Shown: positions 5,878 through 9,603 of the stretch, piece by piece
Numbering within the stretch: position 1 is the stretch's first letter
Layout of the letters: each line of letters opens with the position of its first letter
Source of the DNA: Rhodospirillales bacterium
GTDB taxonomy: Bacteria; Pseudomonadota; Alphaproteobacteria; Rhodospirillales; JASLLV01
Direction of reading: 5' to 3'
Assembly (NCBI GenBank): GCA_030754475.1
Contig: JASMAE010000008.1
Span: 1 to 9,603 of the forward strand
Length of the DNA stretch: 9,603 bases
The notes under the pieces: generated by a model
What the model was told of the DNA's origin: nothing
Seen by the model: the letters and a program-made list of their open reading frames with translations, nothing else
Database searches by the model: none
Made by a program: the position numbers and the translations under genes

Positions 5878-6584
5878 AGGTGTGAAATGAAGGCGGCCGC
5901 CGCGTGGATCTCGGCGCGTGTACGCTCGCGCCGTGCGAGCGCATCGGAATCAGTCCCCCAGCGTTCCATCTGGAAGTTCTCGTCCAGTTGCGAGATTCCG
6001 AAAGCGTCTTCGGCGCCGATCCGTCCCGAAGCCAGCGCAAGGGCGACGACGAGAGACCCCGCGGCCTGCGCTGCGCTGGCAATGGCGACCAGCGCGAACG
6101 TGCTCCGCGCCTCGAGGGTGCCCCGCAGCGCGTCCACGGCGCCCGCGGGTTGCTCGACGGGCATGACGCCGTGCGTGACGCGCAAGCGCGCGCCGCAAGC
6201 TTCGGACGCCCAGTCCAACAACGGCTGCCACGCCGCCACCTGGCGTTCTGCGAGCGCCGGCGGCTCGCTGACGCGATAGCAGAGAAGATCCGTCCGGGCG
6301 AATCCAAGGATCGCCTCGACGATCGTGTCGCGCCCAACGTCCGTGCCGTCCAGGGCCTCGTGCGCGAGGCGGGTTAGGCGCATGGATCCGAGATCGATGG
6401 TCTGGGTCTGGGACCGCCACTCGTCGGCGACGGCCTCGGCCAAGGAACGCGTCGGAATCACCAACGGCGCGCCCTGGGGCGAGCGTGCCTGGCGACCGTC
6501 CAGGGTGACGACGAATCCCCCTCCGAGGGCTTCGACGGCGACCGCGTCGTAGAAGCGCCGTATGGATCCGGCCTGGGCGGTCAT
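5859..6584 (-). CDS. ATP12-family F1-ATPase assembly chaperone (241 aa)
   Basis: ATP12 proteins bind the F1 alpha subunit and help assemble the catalytic head of ATP synthase; the family (PF07542) is shared by mitochondria and Alphaproteobacteria. The N-terminal part reads RRFYDAV and then VTLDGRQARSP (residues 26-36), typical of the first domain. The central signature TDLLCYR (98-104) is followed by QVAAWQPLLDW (115-125) and THGVMPVEQ (137-145). The C-terminal signature is AFGISQLDENFQMERWG (194-210). Length is normal for a bacterial member and no signal peptide is visible, as expected for a cytoplasmic chaperone. ATG 6582-6584 is chosen because GGAGG (complement of 6589-6593) lies 4 nt upstream, and translation upstream of it in this frame is a shadow of the pseudouridine synthase gene. 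It follows that gene by 13 nt as the last gene of the minus-strand operon. Confidence 0.93.
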   Translation of the reverse strand: MTAQAGSIRRFYDAVAVEALGGGFVVTLDGRQARSPQGAPLVIPTRSLAEAVADEWRSQTQTIDLGSMRLTRLAHEALDGTDVGRDTIVEAILGFARTDLLCYRVSEPPALAERQVAAWQPLLDWASEACGARLRVTHGVMPVEQPAGAVDALRGTLEARSTFALVAIASAAQAAGSLVVALALASGRIGAEDAFGISQLDENFQMERWGTDSDALARRERTRAEIHAAAAFISHLGAASP

Positions 6585-6597
6585 CACGCCTCCGGCC

Positions 6598-7650
6598 CTA
6601 ACGCTCGCCACCCGGCGTTCGCCGCGGCGCTTCCGCATCGCCCGTAAATGCATCATCGGCGCCGCGGGCATCGAACCCGAGGGCGCGCATCGTCTGGCGC
6701 ATATGTTCGGGCAAGGGTGCCACGACCGCGAGCGTCCCGCCCGCGGGATGGGGAATGCGGATCGCGCGGGCGTGGAGGTGGAGCATGCGGGATATCCCGT
6801 CGGCTTCGAGGAAGGCCCGGCGGCCGCCGTACTTGCCGTCGCCCAGCACGGGCGTGCCCAATGCGGCTGCATGGGCGCGGACTTGATGCGTGCGCCCCGT
6901 AAGCGGCTCGAACGCGACCCAGGCGGCCTTTTTCCCGGCTCGGTCGATGACCCGGTACAGCGTGCTCGCGTGCCGGCCGCCGGCCTCCACCACATGGGTT
7001 CGCTCGCCCTTTCGCCCCGGCCTTTTCGCGAGATCGAGATCGATCCGGCCCGCGGCTGGCGAGGGTACGCCGGCAACCACCGCCCAATAGAGCTTGCGCA
7101 CGTCGCGGGCCCGGAAGACGGCGGCCAACGACGCGGCGGCGGCCGGGTTTCGCGCGAACACGAGAACGCCTGAGGTATCCTTGTCGAGGCGGTGGACGAG
7201 CCTGGGCCGATCGACCGCCCCGTAACGAAGCGCGTCCAGCATGGCGTCCAGGTGGCGCCGGGTGCCGGTCCCGCCCTGGACGGCCAGACCCGGCGGCTTG
7301 TTGATCGCCAGCAACTGGTCGTCACGGTGAAGCACCAAGGCACGAAGCGATTCGGCATCCGAAGCGGACACCCGCGGCGCCGGCTTTGGACGGACCGCGG
7401 GCGACGCCGCGGCCACGTGCGGAAGGCGGACCAGATCGCCCCGTTGAAGGCGCGCGCCGGCGCGCGCGCGGCCGCCGTTGAGGCGGACTTGGCCCGTGCG
7501 CAGCCACTTCTGGACCAGGGCGTAAGGGGCCTCGGGAAAGTGGCGGCGCAGCCAGCGGTCGAGGCGCACGTCCGCGTCACCGGGCGCAATGCGAACGGTG
7601 CTAGCGCCGGGCGCGGCCCCCTCTTCGGGCGTGTCCCGCAAAGACGTCAA
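6598..7650 (-). CDS. rluC: RluA-family 23S rRNA pseudouridine synthase, RluC-like (350 aa)
   Basis: RluC-type enzymes convert uridines 955, 2504 and 2580 of 23S rRNA (E. coli numbering) to pseudouridine. An S4 RNA-binding domain occupies about residues 26-75 (DVRLDRWLRRHFP onward). The catalytic domain shows INKPPGLAVQGG (116-127) and the RluA-family motif RLVHRLDKDTSG (150-161) with catalytic D156. GRTHQVRAH (252-260) and the later GDGKYGG complete the fold. The start is taken as TTG 7648-7650, which overlaps the rarA stop in the sequence TTGA and has GAGAAGG (complement of 7658-7664) 7 nt upstream. Another TTG at 7683 would lengthen the protein by 11 residues and overlap rarA by 37 nt, with weaker support. 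The coupling to rarA implies co-transcription. The RluA family is certain; RluC rather than RluD or another relative is inferred from the S4 layout and gene neighbourhood. Confidence 0.9.
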   Translation of the reverse strand: MTSLRDTPEEGAAPGASTVRIAPGDADVRLDRWLRRHFPEAPYALVQKWLRTGQVRLNGGRARAGARLQRGDLVRLPHVAAASPAVRPKPAPRVSASDAESLRALVLHRDDQLLAINKPPGLAVQGGTGTRRHLDAMLDALRYGAVDRPRLVHRLDKDTSGVLVFARNPAAAASLAAVFRARDVRKLYWAVVAGVPSPAAGRIDLDLAKRPGRKGERTHVVEAGGRHASTLYRVIDRAGKKAAWVAFEPLTGRTHQVRAHAAALGTPVLGDGKYGGRRAFLEADGISRMLHLHARAIRIPHPAGGTLAVVAPLPEHMRQTMRALGFDARGADDAFTGDAEAPRRTPGGER

Positions 7651-8939
7651 TCGACGGCCTTCTCGCCGCGCAACCGATCCCAAAAAGCGAGCCGTTTCGC
7701 GATCTCGCGTTCGAAGCCGCGCTCGCCCGGTTCGTAGAACCGGCGCCGCGGCATTCCCTCGGGAAAATAATCCTGGCCGGAAAAGCCCTGCTCGGTGTCG
7801 TGGTCGTAGACGTAACCTTCACCGTATCCGAGGTCCTTCATCAGCCGCGTCGGCGCATTGAGGATGTGCTTGGGCGGCATCAGCGAACCCGTCTCGCGCG
7901 CCGCGTGCACCGCGGCACCGGCCGCCTTGTAGGCGGCGTTCGACTTTGGCGCTGAACCCAGGAACACGATGCACTGGACCAACGCCAGCTCGCCCTCGGG
8001 CGAACCCAGGCGCTCGTACGTCTCCCAAGCGGCAAGTGCCTGGACCACCGCGTCCGGATCCGCGAGGCCGACGTCCTCGACCGCGAAACGAACCAGGCGT
8101 CGGGCGATATAACGCGGGTCCTCGCCACCGACGATCATGCGCGCGAACCAGTAGAGCGCAGCGTCGGTATCGGAGCCCCGGAGCGACTTGTGGAGCGCGC
8201 TGATGAGATTGAAGTGACCTTCCTGATGCTTGTCGTAAAGGGGGACGCGCCGCTGCACCACCTCGGCCAGCGCCGCCGTGTCGAGGCGCGCATCGCCGTC
8301 GAGTTCGAACAGCGCCTCGGCCATGTTCAGGACGTACCGCCCGTCACCGTCCGCCATGGCGCGAAGCGCGATCCGCGCGTCGTCGTCGAGGGGAACGGAC
8401 CTCGCCACTTCATTCTCCGCGCGCTGCAGCAACTCTTCGATTGCCTCGTCGCTCAAACGGTTGAGCACCAGCACCTGGCAGCGCGACAGAAGCGCGCCCG
8501 TGAGCTCGAACGACGGATTCTCGGTGGTCGCGCCGACCAGGGTCACGGTTCCGTCTTCGACGTAGGCGAGGAAACTGTCCTGCTGGGCGCGGTTGAAGCG
8601 ATGGATCTCGTCGATGAACAGGAGGGTGCCGCGGCCCATCGCGCGGCGCTCGCGCGCCTGGTCAAAGACCTTCCGCAAATCCGCAACGCCGGAAAAGACG
8701 GCCGAAAGCGGCTCGAAGTGAAGCTCGGTGACATCCGCAAGAAGCCGCGCGATGGTGGTCTTGCCGGAACCGGGAGGTCCCCAAAGGATAATCGAGGCCA
8801 TGCGCCCCGAGGACACCATGCGCCCGATCGCGCCCTCGGGAGACAAGAGGTGATCCTGTCCGACCACGTCGGCGAGAGACGCGGGCCGCAGCTTGTCGGC
8901 GAGCGGGCGCGGTGCTTCGCCTTCGAACAACGTCCTCAC
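7647..8939 (-). CDS. rarA: Replication-associated recombination protein A, AAA+ ATPase RarA/MgsA (430 aa)
   Basis: RarA is a cytoplasmic clamp-loader-like AAA+ ATPase (relative of eukaryotic WRNIP1/Mgs1) that acts at stalled replication forks. The N-terminus PLADKLRPASLADVVGQDHLL (residues 12-32) is the family opening. Walker A is GPPGSGKT (54-61), Walker B LLFIDE (106-111), followed by the family sequence IHRFNRAQQDSFL (112-124). Sensor 1 lies at GATTENPSF (136-144) and R153 in LLSRCQ is the likely arginine finger. The second half (roughly 250-420) has the family's C-terminal oligomerisation domain, including HYN-like GHFNLISALHKSLRGSD and the later YPHD-like GYVYDHD. Length is normal. The start is GTG 8937-8939, which overlaps the stop of the upstream protease gene in GTGA, so translational coupling is likely. 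No independent ribosome binding site is obvious. Confidence 0.96.
   Translation of the reverse strand: MRTLFEGEAPRPLADKLRPASLADVVGQDHLLSPEGAIGRMVSSGRMASIILWGPPGSGKTTIARLLADVTELHFEPLSAVFSGVADLRKVFDQARERRAMGRGTLLFIDEIHRFNRAQQDSFLAYVEDGTVTLVGATTENPSFELTGALLSRCQVLVLNRLSDEAIEELLQRAENEVARSVPLDDDARIALRAMADGDGRYVLNMAEALFELDGDARLDTAALAEVVQRRVPLYDKHQEGHFNLISALHKSLRGSDTDAALYWFARMIVGGEDPRYIARRLVRFAVEDVGLADPDAVVQALAAWETYERLGSPEGELALVQCIVFLGSAPKSNAAYKAAGAAVHAARETGSLMPPKHILNAPTRLMKDLGYGEGYVYDHDTEQGFSGQDYFPEGMPRRRFYEPGERGFEREIAKRLAFWDRLRGEKAVD
7658..7664 (-). promoter_or_regulatory. Ribosome binding site deciding the TTG start of the rluC-like gene
   Basis: On the minus strand this reads GAGAAGG, 7 nt before TTG 7650. 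It lies inside the last codons of rarA. The position supports the TTGA overlap start over the in-frame TTG at 7683. Confidence 0.5.
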
Positions 8940-9603
8940 AGCTCGACGACCAGGCGATGGACCCGACCGTCGCGTTCGATCGCGATTCGCCAGCGCTCGG
9001 CGGTGCGCGCGAGCACCGCCTCAAGGCCATCCACCGAACGCGGATCCTCGTCGTTGACAGAGACGACCACGTCGCCCGGTTGCAGGCCTAGGCGCGCGGC
9101 CGCGCTGCCCGCGCGTACGCCAAGCACCGTCGCTCCCGCCTTGAAACGGTCGAGACCCATCTCGTCGGCCAACGCAGGCGACATGTTCGCCACCGTGGCG
9201 CCCGAGAACGGATTTCGCCCGCCAATCTCGGTCACGTCGCGGGGCGGGTCCTCGGGCGGCGGCGCCAACGCAAGAGAAAACGTCATCTCGTGCGCTTGGC
9301 GCAAGATTCGGAGTTTCACCGCCTCGCCCACCGGCAGGGTCGCAATCCGGAACCTGAGCGCCGTCGGATCGTCCACCTCGTGGCCCGAGATTGCCAGCAC
9401 CACGTCGCCGACGCGCAGATCCGCCCGCGCCGCCGGCCCGCCCGCGTAGACCTCGTTGATCAGCACCCCCATCGGCCGCTCCATGGCGAGCGAGCCCGCG
9501 ATCTCCGGAGACACTCGCTGGCCCCAGGCGCCTAACCAGGGCCGGACCAGACGGCCGTCGTCGGTCAGGCCGACCAGGATGGCGCGCACCATGTTCGACG
9601 GCG
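8936..9603 (-). CDS. Do-family (DegP/DegQ-like) periplasmic serine protease, C-terminal two-PDZ part; 5' end outside window
   Basis: Do proteases degrade or refold misfolded periplasmic proteins. The frame is open through the right edge: residues PSN immediately before the methionine at 9590-9592 complete an IPSNMV-like sequence typical of the end of the Do protease domain, so this methionine is internal. The visible part holds PDZ1 (from GVLINEVYAGGPAARA to about VKLRIL) and PDZ2 (from GATVLGVRAGSAAARLGL to the C-terminus), each with a GDVV core. The catalytic His-Asp-Ser triad, signal peptide and start lie outside the window and cannot be checked. The linker between the PDZ domains is Pro- and Glu-rich (PPPEDPPRD). 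The stop overlaps the rarA start by 4 nt. It is the first visible gene of the minus-strand operon; a PDZ-only protein is a less likely alternative. Confidence 0.88.
   Translation of the reverse strand, partial: PSNMVRAILVGLTDDGRLVRPWLGAWGQRVSPEIAGSLAMERPMGVLINEVYAGGPAARADLRVGDVVLAISGHEVDDPTALRFRIATLPVGEAVKLRILRQAHEMTFSLALAPPPEDPPRDVTEIGGRNPFSGATVANMSPALADEMGLDRFKAGATVLGVRAGSAAARLGLQPGDVVVSVNDEDPRSVDGLEAVLARTAERWRIAIERDGRVHRLVVEL

Noticed and set aside
7450..7475. Alternating CG run that could suggest Z-DNA or a repeat
   Set aside because: It encodes Arg/Ala/Gly residues of the S4 domain of the rluC-like protein and is explained by codon choice in GC-rich DNA.
6585..7589. Upstream extension of the ATP12 frame to a 576-residue protein
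   Set aside because: The extra residues are an out-of-frame reading of the rluC-like gene, Pro/Arg-rich and without domains; ATG 6582-6584 has a GGAGG ribosome binding site.
8190..9449. 419-codon open frame on the plus strand
   Set aside because: It is antisense to rarA and the Do-family protease gene, whose proteins are unmistakable; its translation is rich in Arg and low-complexity and matches no family I know. Long antisense frames are common in GC-rich DNA.
1..9603. tRNA or rRNA genes, CRISPR arrays, insertion sequences
   Set aside because: No cloverleaf-like segment, direct-repeat array, transposase frame or terminal inverted repeat was seen; nearly all the window is accounted for by nine genes.

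Overview
The window is GC-rich, densely coding DNA from an alphaproteobacterium. The best taxonomic marker is an intact ATP12-type F1-ATPase assembly chaperone (complement 5859-6584), a family known from Alphaproteobacteria and mitochondria. Its neighbours fit: Do-family protease, rarA and an RluA-family pseudouridine synthase form a housekeeping cluster seen in that class. I cannot name the genus.

Layout, left to right. (1) 1-286, plus strand: the C-terminal tail of a gene that starts outside the window. Its sequence resembles the C-terminus of CD-NTase (CBASS/SMODS-type) nucleotidyltransferases, so an anti-phage module may end here. (2) 287-474: a 188-bp intergenic region with a 16-bp inverted repeat, a possible sigma-70 promoter and a good ribosome binding site. 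(3) 475-5838, plus strand: a four-gene catabolic cluster. It encodes one iron-sulfur/flavin alpha subunit resembling HcnA fused to HcnB (also NoxA/OoxA type), followed by three tandem paralogous DAO-family FAD oxidoreductases resembling HcnC/OoxB beta subunits. (4) 5839-5858 and overlapping sequence: a GC-rich hairpin between convergent transcription units. (5) 5859-9603, minus strand: a tightly packed housekeeping operon transcribed right to left, Do-family protease (partial) > rarA > rluC-like > ATP12. The first three genes are joined by 4-nt stop/start overlaps and the last by a 13-nt gap.

How the genes work together. The alpha protein carries an N-terminal plant-type [2Fe-2S] domain, an NAD(P)/FAD-type Rossmann flavoprotein core and a C-terminal Cys-rich BFD-like cluster. 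In characterised relatives (opine oxidases, hydrogen cyanide synthase, D-hydroxyproline and proline dehydrogenases) such a subunit takes electrons from a DAO-fold beta subunit that oxidises an amino acid, imino acid or opine. Here three different beta subunits follow a single alpha gene. The inference is that three substrate specificities may share one electron-transfer partner, or that the three betas assemble into a larger complex. No transporter or regulator gene for the cluster lies in the window, so the substrate cannot be read from context. The minus-strand operon combines envelope quality control, replication-fork maintenance, ribosome modification and ATP synthase assembly, and it has no evident functional link to the oxidase cluster.

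I saw no tRNA, rRNA, CRISPR array, insertion sequence or attachment site. There is no gene-free stretch longer than 300 bases.
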